This document shows positions 1-5,038 of a stretch of DNA of 5,038 nt, piece by piece. The notes below the pieces were generated by a model that was not told where the DNA came from, searched no databases, and worked only from the letters and a program-made list of their open reading frames with translations. Where the stretch lies: assembly GCA_002500665.1 (NCBI GenBank), contig DLRY01000005.1, positions 1 through 5,038 of the forward strand. The letters are read 5' to 3'. Origin of the DNA: Opitutia bacterium UBA7876 (lineage in GTDB: Bacteria; Verrucomicrobiota; Verrucomicrobiia; Opitutales; Seribacteraceae). Every line of letters starts with the position of its first letter. Within the stretch, counting starts at the first letter, position 1. Made by a program: the position numbers and the translations under genes.

Positions 1-551
1 CCCGCCCAGTATTCCTTGCTCGCGAATACGAACAGGGCTAGAAAACCCAGTACGCTGGTCGTCTGGAGCCAGTCCTCGAAGCCCCAGATGTTGATCAGCA
101 AAACGATGCTGATGCAGAGGATGACAAAGCATACGAACAGTTCCAGGGTTCTGGAGGTATGGGTCTCGGAAGTGCGGGAAAATCCCTCGATGGCCTTTGC
201 CTTGCCGTATTTCTTCAGGATAAGGGCCTCGGCGAAGTGTATCAGGAGGTAGCTGGCGAGGATGACGAGAAAGGTTTGGCTTATGTCCTGGCCGACGCTG
301 ATCTCAAAGATGACCGCCACCAGATAGGTGATGAAAAGGAACAAGTTCGCGAAGTGTAGGATCCTAAGGCGAGACCGGCTTTTGTCCTGATCCTTGATTT
401 TCCCGTAGCGGGTGGCGAACCATTTGGAGAATACGAAGATGAAGAGGTTGACCGCTAGCGTGAAATGGTCCATCGGACCGAGCACCTCAAGATGCTCGAC
501 GACTACGTCCAACGCGTCGTTGAACGAGAAGGAAATCAGGTTGCTGGTCAC
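1..551 (-). CDS. MscS-family mechanosensitive ion channel, N-terminal part (runs off left edge)
   Basis: Reverse-strand reading gives an open frame with strongly GC-biased third positions that continues past base 1, so only about 183 N-terminal residues are present. Numbered from GTG at 551-549, hydrophobic helices lie at about 29-45, 64-84, 93-112 and 136-155. A fifth at 162-182 reads LQTTSVLGFLALFVFASKEY. This last helix aligns by eye with the pore-lining TM3 of MscS channels (QTASV...LG...AL). MscS channels sit in the inner membrane and release solutes on hypo-osmotic shock. The beta domain and cytoplasmic vestibule would lie outside the window. The start is uncertain: GTG 551 has no Shine-Dalgarno, while ATG 473-471 has GAGGTG nine bases upstream, but coding-like codon use extends above that ATG. 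The gene lies about 100 bases downstream of the kinase, on the same strand. The family call is by pattern; the N-terminal helices are not diagnostic. Confidence 0.72.
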   Translation of the reverse strand, partial: MTSNLISFSFNDALDVVVEHLEVLGPMDHFTLAVNLFIFVFSKWFATRYGKIKDQDKSRSRLRILHFANLFLFITYLVAVIFEISVGQDISQTFLVILASYLLIHFAEALILKKYGKAKAIEGFSRTSETHTSRTLELFVCFVILCISIVLLINIWGFEDWLQTTSVLGFLALFVFASKEYWA

Positions 552-654
552 TGTGGGAGAGATTTGCGGATGAAAAAGGGAATCGGCTGGAATCACGATT
601 GTGCCCACATGAAAGAAAGGAAGGGTTGGCCGATCAAGGGAAAAAGTCAGCTTT

Positions 655-1332
655 TTAAGGTAGGCGCAGTTCCAGGACGGGGGCTTTGGGGTCGTCGTTG
701 AACAAGAGTGCATGGGCCGATTCTGCGGGTCGGTTTTGCCTAAGGTACCGTTCCTGGCCCGGTATGAATCGCTTCAGGTATTTATCAAGGAGCAGGCCCA
801 TATTCCCGAAATGGTCCAGGTCGCGAGCCTTGGCCCGCTCGAGGATTACCTCGGGCGAGCAGTCTATGAGGATGCGGAAGTCGAAAAGTTCTCTCAGTTC
901 GGGTCGGAAGAGCATGACGCCCTCGAAAAGCAAAATTGATTCATTGGGCGCCCTAAGAGTTTGGGCTTGCTTGGCCTCGCCTCTCCTGTGGTCGTAGATC
1001 TCCTCCAGGTATTGCCCGTTGCCGCCCGGTCCGAGGGGATTCAGGACTTTATCCCTCACGGCTTGGTAGTCGAAGGAATCCCCCAAGTAACCTTCGACCG
1101 ACATGGGGCCTTTCCGGTGCCTGATCTCGGGCGGGTTGTGAAAACCGTCCAGTCCCGCCCGCAGTACCTCTCTTCCCTCTAACAGCAATACCTCCGCCAG
1201 TTCGTCGGCGAGTCGGGTTTTTCCGGAGCAACTGAACCCATCGATTCCTACCCGGACGGGGTGGGACAGGTCAACCCGTCCGATGGCTTGGGCGAGGCTG
1301 TTGAGGGTTTCTTGTCGGGATGATTTTTTCAT
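655..1332 (-). CDS. Uridine-kinase-like P-loop phosphotransferase
   Basis: A complete 225-residue protein, close to the usual 200-230 residues of uridine kinase relatives. A Walker A P-loop, GFSCSGKT, is at residues 32-39. A conserved strand end, GLDGFH, at 60-65 corresponds to the DDFH motif of the family; its first Asp (D62) is kept and the second is Gly. It is followed by RHRKG (71-75), EGYLGDSFDY (80-89), an NPLGPGG segment, a FEGVMLFRPEL strand-turn where relatives have DG-FL-RPEL, a lid with several Arg, and a PGQ-RYL motif. This order matches the uridine kinase-like proteins often annotated in actinobacteria and other phyla, which are distinct from canonical Udk. Such enzymes phosphorylate a small hydroxylated substrate using a nucleoside triphosphate in the cytoplasm; the true substrate here cannot be read from sequence. 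ATG 1332 is chosen because the N-terminus precedes the P-loop by a normal length; no Shine-Dalgarno precedes it. A promoter-like pair lies just upstream. Confidence 0.85.
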   Translation of the reverse strand: MKKSSRQETLNSLAQAIGRVDLSHPVRVGIDGFSCSGKTRLADELAEVLLLEGREVLRAGLDGFHNPPEIRHRKGPMSVEGYLGDSFDYQAVRDKVLNPLGPGGNGQYLEEIYDHRRGEAKQAQTLRAPNESILLFEGVMLFRPELRELFDFRILIDCSPEVILERAKARDLDHFGNMGLLLDKYLKRFIPGQERYLRQNRPAESAHALLFNDDPKAPVLELRLP

Positions 1333-1357
1333 TGAGGAACTCGATTGAAACGAAAAA

Positions 1358-1386
1358 GTACTAGCCTGCCGTTACCTCACCGACAA
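1358..1386 (-). promoter_or_regulatory. Candidate sigma70-type promoter for the kinase gene
   Basis: On the minus strand, TTGTCG (1386-1381) is followed after exactly 17 bases by TAGTAC (1363-1358). The -35 matches the consensus at four of six positions and the -10 at three of six. A transcript would begin near 1351 and leave a leader of about 20 bases before the kinase ATG. Spacing and position fit, but the -10 is weak, so this is a candidate only. Confidence 0.28.
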
Positions 1387-1524
1387 CCCACTTTTACAAA
1401 CCGCCCTATCTTGCTTGGCTAAACCCCTCGACTCGTGCAGAAGATAAACGGGCCGGGATTATCCACCTCAATTCGTGAAACCACACACACTTCTTTTTAA
1501 CTTTTTTCCAACCGCGTTATCTTT

Positions 1525-1620
1525 ATGGCTTTAAACCAGCGAGCAGGAATGAGGAAGTTCAAGGCAAGACCCGTTCGGTCGGGTAGATGTGAGAAGCTGA
1601 ACAAGCCTGCCGTCTGGTGA
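1525..1620 (+). CDS. Possible 31-residue leader peptide ORF overlapping the Mpv17-like start
   Basis: ATG at 1525 opens a frame of 31 codons ending in TGA at 1618-1620; an internal ATG at 1549 would give 23 residues. The peptide is very basic (Arg and Lys make up about a third of it). Its stop overlaps the GTG start of the next gene as GTGA, the arrangement usual in translationally coupled genes. This could explain how that gene starts without its own Shine-Dalgarno. Against it, neither ATG has a well-spaced ribosome site (AGGA abuts the second one directly), codon use is not diagnostic at this length, and such short ORFs are common by chance. Recorded as a low-confidence hypothetical. Confidence 0.2.
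   Translation: MALNQRAGMRKFKARPVRSGRCEKLNKPAVW
1569..1584 (+). repeat. Small GC-rich hairpin in the leader of the Mpv17-like gene
   Basis: ACCCG (1569-1573) and CGGGT (1580-1584) form a perfect five-base stem around the six-base loop TTCGGT, about 32 bases before the GTG start. A shorter alternative pairing, GACC with GGTC, overlaps it. No T tract follows, so it is not an intrinsic terminator. It could shape the messenger leader or be chance. Confidence 0.3.
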
Positions 1621-2321
1621 GGGGAATGGAGCCTGAGGATTATTCGAGGGCCGCTCTCTGGCGGGTGAGTTTGGCCGGGTTCCGGGTCAACTTGCTTCCC
1701 GGTTTGTTACTGTGGATTCTGGGGATGACCGTCGTCCTGACCTATTATTCGCTCGAATCGACCCGGTTCTTCTTCGACCGAGTCATGCAAATCAAGCAGG
1801 AATACGGCTACCTCTACTCCTTTCTTGCAACCGGCTTCTTCGGCGGGTTCATTCCCTTCCTTTATCTTTGGAGATCAGGCAGAGTTCCGAAAGGCATGGT
1901 GCGGGCTTACGGGATGTTCTTCCCTCTTTACTGGGCGGTCCGTGGGACCGAGGTCGACGCTTTCTACCGCCTGCAGGGCCTCCTCTTCGGCAACGAGCCC
2001 GACTTGGCTACGATCGCTACCAAGGTATTCATGGATCAGTTCGTCTACTGCATCTTTTGGGCGGCTCCCGTTACCGCCGTCTTCTACGGATGGAAGGACT
2101 GTGGCTTTTCCTGGCGGAGGTTCCGCAAGGCGACGAGCCGCCAATCCTTTCTCTTCGAGGTCGCCCGGCTCCTGCTCTCCACCTGGCTGGTCTGGATTCC
2201 CGCTACCGCCATCATCTATTCCCTTCCGCCTGCCCTGCAGGTTCCTCTCTTCAGCCTGACCCTCTGCTTCTTCGTGCTTCTGGTGAGCGTGTTTGATTGG
2301 AGGAATTCCCAAGCTAAATAG
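1617..2321 (+). CDS. Polytopic membrane protein resembling the Mpv17/PMP22 family
   Basis: A 234-residue protein from GTG 1617, or 231 residues from ATG 1626. Hydrophobic helices fall at about 24-44, 64-85, 95-108, 137-158, 184-203 and 207-226. The C-terminal half follows the Mpv17/PMP22 arrangement by eye: an aromatic segment ending in FYRLQGLLFG (116-125), then K-x-x-x-DQ (136-141) leading into a helix with a conserved-type Pro (P151), then a W-x-x-W-x-P motif (W190, W193, P195), a Pro pair (204-205) and a last long helix. Mpv17 proteins are small membrane proteins of mitochondria and peroxisomes thought to act as channels, and bacterial relatives are little studied. The match is a motif judgement, not a search result; otherwise this is an unknown inner-membrane protein. 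GAGGGG sits only one base before ATG 1626, too close to act normally. The gene converges on the minus-strand gene ending at 2333, and no terminator lies between them. Confidence 0.8.
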   Translation: MRGMEPEDYSRAALWRVSLAGFRVNLLPGLLLWILGMTVVLTYYSLESTRFFFDRVMQIKQEYGYLYSFLATGFFGGFIPFLYLWRSGRVPKGMVRAYGMFFPLYWAVRGTEVDAFYRLQGLLFGNEPDLATIATKVFMDQFVYCIFWAAPVTAVFYGWKDCGFSWRRFRKATSRQSFLFEVARLLLSTWLVWIPATAIIYSLPPALQVPLFSLTLCFFVLLVSVFDWRNSQAK

Positions 2322-2332
2322 GCGACGGATGG

Positions 2333-2860
2333 TCAGGTGAGCCAGAAGGCTGCCGTCAGAAAGGCAAGAAGCCCGTTTCCGTAAAGGATCAGGCGGATGA
2401 AGCCCTTCCATGCAAGGGAGCTCTTGCCGTCAAGGGCAAGACACGCGAAATAGGTGCCCGTTAACCCGACGATGAAGATAGCTTTGAATTCCCACCACTC
2501 GGTGAAATGAGCGGTCGACCAACCTGCTCCCGCCTGACCCGGGAGAGGGCTGAAGGCGAAGCCGAGAAAACGCATGCAAAGGGCAAAGGGTACAAGGAGC
2601 GCTCCGAGGCATGCGGCGCCGAGTGAAAGAAATCCCCACGCCCACCGCTTTAATTTTAATGCAAGGAAATGCTTGTCGGGATGAACCTTGCAATGGAGTT
2701 CGAAGAGGCAAAGGATTGAGTAAAGCAGGCAGGGAAGGAAGGTAAAGACTGAGATCCAACCCCACCGACCGGGCCAGAAGAGATAGGCTAGAAACAGGCA
2801 AACGTTCAAGGTGCTGCACAGGAAAGAGTCCGAAAGAGTGGAGGTCAGCGACTTAAGCAT
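2333..2860 (-). CDS. Hypothetical five-helix membrane protein
   Basis: A 175-residue protein not recognised as any named family. Hydrophobic helices are at about 12-29, 34-54, 73-99, 126-142 and 155-174. A short basic loop (KLKRW, 69-73) precedes the third helix, and a more polar loop with STAHFTEWWEFK lies at about 115-126. It has five or six Cys scattered in membrane segments with no paired metal-binding motif. ATG 2860 starts nine bases after the stop of the upstream small membrane gene, so the two are almost certainly one operon and may be translated together. Only a weak GAATGGA-like purine string precedes the ATG. There is no signal peptide with a cleavage site. Function is unknown; expression as a pair suggests the two proteins may act together in the inner membrane. 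Confidence 0.68.
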   Translation of the reverse strand: MLKSLTSTLSDSFLCSTLNVCLFLAYLFWPGRWGWISVFTFLPCLLYSILCLFELHCKVHPDKHFLALKLKRWAWGFLSLGAACLGALLVPFALCMRFLGFAFSPLPGQAGAGWSTAHFTEWWEFKAIFIVGLTGTYFACLALDGKSSLAWKGFIRLILYGNGLLAFLTAAFWLT

Positions 2861-2869
2861 TCCATTCGT

Positions 2870-3190
2870 TCATGATTGCATCCAAGGCCAACAGATTAAG
2901 AGCAGGGGGACGCTGATCATTACGCAGGCCCCATGGGACAGGCCTGCAAGCAAGAGGAACGCCGTCCACCACCACGGGTCGTTTTTTTCCCAAGCCCGAT
3001 GCCCGTTGAAGGTAATCAAAAGTCCGCCAAGCCCTAGTGCGAAAACGGCGGCCATGGCCCCGCAAACGACGTAGATGCCATCGCCATTTCGGGCGGACCA
3101 CCCACTTGCTAAGACCAGCATTAAGCAGGCAAAGCCAAGAAATAATAGATTGCATACGGCAAGAAGGATCGAACTGAGGCCGCAAATCAA
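2870..3190 (-). CDS. Hypothetical three-helix small membrane protein
   Basis: A protein of about 106 residues from TTG 3190, with hydrophobic helices at about 5-29, 38-60 and 73-100 and an AWEKNDPWWW stretch (66-75) entering the last helix. It is not recognised as a named family. The start is doubtful. The same frame is open upstream to a stop at 3265-3263 and reads as a plausible hydrophilic, cytoplasmic-like tail of about 18-24 residues, but it contains no ATG, GTG or other TTG. Either TTG 3190 is used, with a weak ACGGGG nearby, or a non-standard start such as ATT 3244 is. A competing frame on the same strand (2853-3185) lacks this clean helix pattern and was set aside. It is first in a two-gene operon with the five-helix protein. 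Confidence 0.6.
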   Translation of the reverse strand: MICGLSSILLAVCNLLFLGFACLMLVLASGWSARNGDGIYVVCGAMAAVFALGLGGLLITFNGHRAWEKNDPWWWTAFLLLAGLSHGACVMISVPLLLICWPWMQS

Positions 3191-3267
3191 AGGCCCCGTT
3201 CTAGGAGAAGTGCCGGATTTTACCGCTCTTGATTGTTCGTCAATGGTAAGATGGGGGGCGATTTAAT

Positions 3268-3296
3268 TAGATAAGTCAATTAAAAAGACTTATAAT
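3268..3296 (+). promoter_or_regulatory. Plus-strand promoter-like element with perfect TATAAT
   Basis: TATAAT at 3291-3296 matches the -10 consensus perfectly. Seventeen bases upstream is TAGATA (3268-3273), matching TTGACA at four of six positions. It points rightwards, where only minus-strand genes lie, so it would give an antisense or short non-coding transcript. In an AT-rich island a chance TATAAT is quite possible. Confidence 0.3.
3271..3293. repeat. Perfect 7-base inverted repeat in AT-rich island, possible operator
   Basis: ATAAGTC (3271-3277) and GACTTAT (3287-3293) are exact reverse complements separated by nine bases (AATTAAAAA). The right arm overlaps the TATAAT box and the left arm overlaps its -35 region. 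A second, interleaved pair, TTAATT and AATTAA, occurs in the same 35 bases. Two half-sites about 16 bases apart centre to centre suit a dimeric repressor, but no regulator gene is present in the window. Confidence 0.35.
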
Positions 3297-3402
3297 GGTC
3301 ATTTTGTGATTCGTGTATGCAAGCGGAACGAGAAGGTTTCTTTGCTGCCACCGAAGAATGCGTCCTGTTTTCCGTGGCGAATTGGTGAACGGTGGAAAAG
3401 GG

Positions 3403-4482
3403 TCAGTCCCCGACGGAGCGGATGGGCTGGCCGGCCTTCAATTTGGCCCGGATGCCGTCGTGGTGGCGGGACATGTAATAGAAGGACTGGGTCGAGCTTC
3501 TTTCACCGAGGCAAATCTGAAAGGAGATGCGGTATCCGCCCTTGGGCCAGCTCGGGCCCTCGAGTGCGAGCGGGTTGACGATACCCGAAACCTTCTGGCC
3601 GGGCTGGAGGACGACCGGTGCGGTCGCGACTCCCAAACCCTTCGATCCGGGGGCGGGGTAAGTCTTGTTCTGGCAAAGGATGGCCACGCTCTCGTTCCAG
3701 AGGATTTTACCGCCGATCCTGCGGAGGGCGGGGATGGTCACGGCCTGAGCAGTGGGGTTGCCTACCGTGATCTTGTATTCGCCATCCCCATCGGGGTTGG
3801 TCCACTTGATCTCGGCCTCGGGGGGAACCTTTTCCACCTCGAAACTGGCTCCCGAACCGAACCCAAGGGCGGGCCGGCCGGTCGAGGCGCAGAAATGCTT
3901 GGCCCCCTCCTTAAGGTTGGCCGGCCACTTGGCGGCGAGGGCCGCCCAGGGGGAGATGATGCTCCCGGCCTTCCCGGCCCAGCCCAAGGGCAGGGAGCAG
4001 GCCAGGCGTATGGCGTCGATTTCCTTGAGGTCGAGCTCCACGACGTCCTTGGCCTGGAGGGTACCCCGGCTCTTCTCGCCTCCGACTACGCAGGGCTTGC
4101 CCTCAGGGAAGACGGGCTTGACCCGTTGACGGGCGACGTGGGAAACGGTTACCTCTTGGCCGGGCTTGAGATCGCCCCGGATGACTTCCTTTACCGTGAG
4201 GGTCAGCTTGTGGGTGAACATGGGAGGAAAGGATCGTCCTACGGGACCGGCCAGTACCTTGTCCAAGGTGCCGGTGAACACGTGCTGGTGGCTCGCCCAG
4301 GCGGGCGGAGCCTTTTCCTGTTCGGGGCCACCGGGGCGCAGAATGGGGCCTCGGCCCGGAAGCGGGCGCGGCAGAGGCCGCGGAGCGGGCTTGACCTGCA
4401 CGCGGTCCGGGGCGGGAATCTTTTTGGCGAAGGTTGCGGCCGGAAGAAAGAGTATTACGAAGGCAAGAAAGAAGGGTTTCAT
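3403..4482 (-). CDS. Secreted hypothetical protein with proline-rich linker and two beta-rich regions
   Basis: From ATG 4482 the protein has 359 residues. It begins with a classic Sec signal peptide, MKP then a hydrophobic core, with likely cleavage after ATFA (residue 19). A Pro/Arg-rich linker (about 24-62) follows. Residues about 65-160 alternate as beta strands in the order VFTGTLDKV, LTLTVKEVIRGDLKPGQEV and a later FPEGKP, a pattern seen in OB-fold/NTR-like exported domains (inferred). Residues about 215-345 contain EYKITVGNP, ILWNES, VVLQPGQKV, WPKGGYRISFQICLG and FYYMSRHHD. This resembles BsuPI-like, Ig-type beta domains, again by eye. No catalytic motif is visible. An earlier TTG at 4533 has AGGAAAGGA ahead of it and would add 17 residues before the signal peptide; ATG 4482 is preferred because it places the signal peptide at the N-terminus. 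It follows the oxidoreductase on the same strand. Probably periplasmic or extracellular; role unknown. Confidence 0.8.
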   Translation of the reverse strand: MKPFFLAFVILFLPAATFAKKIPAPDRVQVKPAPRPLPRPLPGRGPILRPGGPEQEKAPPAWASHQHVFTGTLDKVLAGPVGRSFPPMFTHKLTLTVKEVIRGDLKPGQEVTVSHVARQRVKPVFPEGKPCVVGGEKSRGTLQAKDVVELDLKEIDAIRLACSLPLGWAGKAGSIISPWAALAAKWPANLKEGAKHFCASTGRPALGFGSGASFEVEKVPPEAEIKWTNPDGDGEYKITVGNPTAQAVTIPALRRIGGKILWNESVAILCQNKTYPAPGSKGLGVATAPVVLQPGQKVSGIVNPLALEGPSWPKGGYRISFQICLGERSSTQSFYYMSRHHDGIRAKLKAGQPIRSVGD

Positions 4483-4561
4483 GAATGTATAAGGGTTGAA
4501 AAACAGAAAAATACATCCAAACCGTTTCCGCAAGTTCCTTTCCTGACTGGAAGAGGACGGA

Positions 4562-5038
4562 CTACTGAAGGTTTGCCGGCTGGCCGGAGTCGGCGCTTTT
4601 CAGGGCGGCGAAGCACAGTTCGAGGGACCGGAGGTTGTCCCGGGCGCCATGGCCGGGCTCGCGCTCTTCCTCGATTGCGCAGAGGAGCTCGCCCATGGTC
4701 CCCTGGAAGCCCGACTCGAACCATGAACCCTCAAGGGGAACGGTAACCGAGCCTTCCTCCAAGTGAACTTCCATCATGGGTTGATCGTTCAGTCCGGGAC
4801 CACGCGAGCGTAGAGTCCCCTTGGTTCCCACCACCGTGGTGACGTCCTCCTCGCCCAGGGCGCAATGGGCGTTGAAGGACATCCGCACTTGGGCGTCCGG
4901 GTAGTCGATGACGGCGGATGCGAGGGCGGGAGGCTTGTAAAGCTGTCCGGAATGGCGGACTGCCGAGGCGTAGACCTTTTGCGGGTTTCGGCCGTTCATC
5001 AGGCAGGAGGCAATGTCGAACCAGTGAACCGCGAAGTC
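4562..5038 (-). CDS. Gfo/Idh/MocA-family oxidoreductase, C-terminal part (enters from right edge)
   Basis: The frame is open to base 5038, so the apparent ATG at 4999 is internal and the visible 158 residues are the C-terminal part. The fragment opens with DFAVHWFDIASCLMNG, the family's conserved H-x-x-D segment; the His is the usual catalytic or substrate-contacting residue. It continues with strands of the substrate domain (AVIDYPDAQVRMSFNA, a VVGTKGTLR turn) and ends with GFQGTMGELLCAIEEERE and ARDNLRSLELCFAALKSAD, a tail typical of many Verrucomicrobiota and Planctomycetota members. These cytoplasmic enzymes oxidise or reduce sugars, inositols and related compounds with NAD(P); the Rossmann domain lies outside the window and the substrate cannot be named. 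The stop TAG lies 79 bases before the ATG of the secreted-protein gene with no terminator seen, so they may be co-transcribed. Confidence 0.9.
   Translation of the reverse strand, partial: DFAVHWFDIASCLMNGRNPQKVYASAVRHSGQLYKPPALASAVIDYPDAQVRMSFNAHCALGEEDVTTVVGTKGTLRSRGPGLNDQPMMEVHLEEGSVTVPLEGSWFESGFQGTMGELLCAIEEEREPGHGARDNLRSLELCFAALKSADSGQPANLQ

Larger units (their letters stand above)
1333..1616. other. Divergent intergenic region between kinase and Mpv17-like gene
   Basis: This 284-base stretch separates two divergently transcribed genes and should carry both promoters. It is richer in A+T and in homopolymer runs (TTTTTAACTTTTTT near 1494-1507) than the flanking genes. The left part holds the candidate kinase promoter. 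The right part holds a possible small leader ORF and a hairpin, described separately. No convincing -35/-10 pair was found for the plus-strand gene; TTATCT at 1517-1522 is the nearest -10-like string. No tRNA, riboswitch or terminator with a T tract was seen. Confidence 0.6.
3191..3402. other. Intergenic region between secreted-protein gene and small membrane operon
   Basis: These 212 bases separate two minus-strand units. The middle (about 3261-3310) is sharply AT-rich against GC-rich neighbours, which suggests promoter or operator DNA for the small membrane operon. On the minus strand TTGACT occurs at 3279-3274, but no acceptable -10 follows at 16-18 bases. No hairpin with a T tract was found to end the secreted-protein transcript. 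Confidence 0.6.

Noticed and set aside
16..701. Short plus-strand frames across the left end
   Set aside because: They lie opposite the MscS-like gene and kinase tail, have no domain-like sequence, and are explained as shadows of the minus-strand coding frame.
1481..1490. Short CA repeat
   Set aside because: Only about four CA units; not a meaningful microsatellite.
1712..2296. A 194-codon alternative plus-strand frame inside the Mpv17-like gene
   Set aside because: Its Arg/Pro/Leu-rich product is typical of an out-of-frame reading, and it starts inside a well-formed membrane-protein frame.
2340..2351. AGCC-AGAA-GGCT mini-hairpin near the convergent gene ends
   Set aside because: The stem is only four base pairs, lies inside coding sequence, and has no T tract, so it does not qualify as a terminator.
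1875..2411. A 178-codon minus-strand frame opposite the Mpv17-like gene
   Set aside because: It is hydrophilic, low in pattern and overlaps two better-supported genes; the plus-strand frame has coherent membrane helices.
2853..3185. A 110-codon minus-strand frame overlapping the three-helix protein
   Set aside because: It begins with ATG, but its product is Arg/Trp-rich without helices; the neighbouring frame gives three clear membrane segments.
4483..4561. Possible terminator between oxidoreductase and secreted-protein gene (TTCC and GGAA arms)
   Set aside because: The stem is four pairs before mismatches and is not followed by a T run; the purine string is better read as a ribosome site for the TTG alternative start.
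3313..4746. A 477-codon plus-strand open frame antisense to the secreted-protein gene, starting just after the plus-strand TATAAT
   Set aside because: The opposite strand encodes a protein with a clean signal peptide and ordered beta pattern. The antisense product is Gly/Arg/Ala-rich, has no recognisable domain and runs into the oxidoreductase gene. Long antisense frames are a usual by-product of GC-biased codons.

Overview
The window is an ordinary-looking chromosomal segment of a free-living, moderately GC-rich Gram-negative bacterium. The best guess, held weakly, is the Verrucomicrobiota/Planctomycetota group. Three things point there: the C-terminal wording of the Gfo/Idh/MocA oxidoreductase at the right edge, a proline-rich secreted protein of no recognised family, and the scarcity of Shine-Dalgarno sequences in front of otherwise convincing genes. 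No rRNA, tRNA, insertion sequence, integrase, CRISPR array or phage gene is visible.

Layout from left to right. Positions 1-551 (minus) hold the N-terminal part of an MscS-type mechanosensitive channel that runs off the left edge. Positions 655-1332 (minus) hold a P-loop uridine-kinase-like phosphotransferase, about 100 bases upstream of the channel gene and probably co-transcribed with it. Positions 1333-1616 are a divergent intergenic region with a candidate promoter for the kinase, a possible 31-codon leader ORF and a small hairpin. Positions 1617-2321 (plus) encode a six-helix membrane protein whose pattern resembles the eukaryotic Mpv17/PMP22 family. Two tightly spaced small membrane proteins of unknown function follow on the minus strand (2870-3190, then 2333-2860), converging on the Mpv17-like gene with only 11 bases between them. 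Positions 3191-3402 are an AT-rich intergenic stretch with a perfect TATAAT on the plus strand and an inverted repeat overlapping it. Positions 3403-4482 (minus) encode an exported protein with a signal peptide, a proline-rich linker and two beta-rich regions. Positions 4562-5038 (minus) hold the C-terminal 158 residues of a Gfo/Idh/MocA oxidoreductase entering from the right edge.

The genes do not form one obvious pathway. The likely transcription units are: oxidoreductase plus secreted protein; the two small membrane proteins; kinase plus MscS channel; and the lone plus-strand Mpv17-like gene. No defence system, toxin-antitoxin pair or biosynthetic cluster can be supported. The most unusual item is the Mpv17-like membrane protein, followed by the AT-rich inverted repeat with a plus-strand promoter that faces no plus-strand gene.
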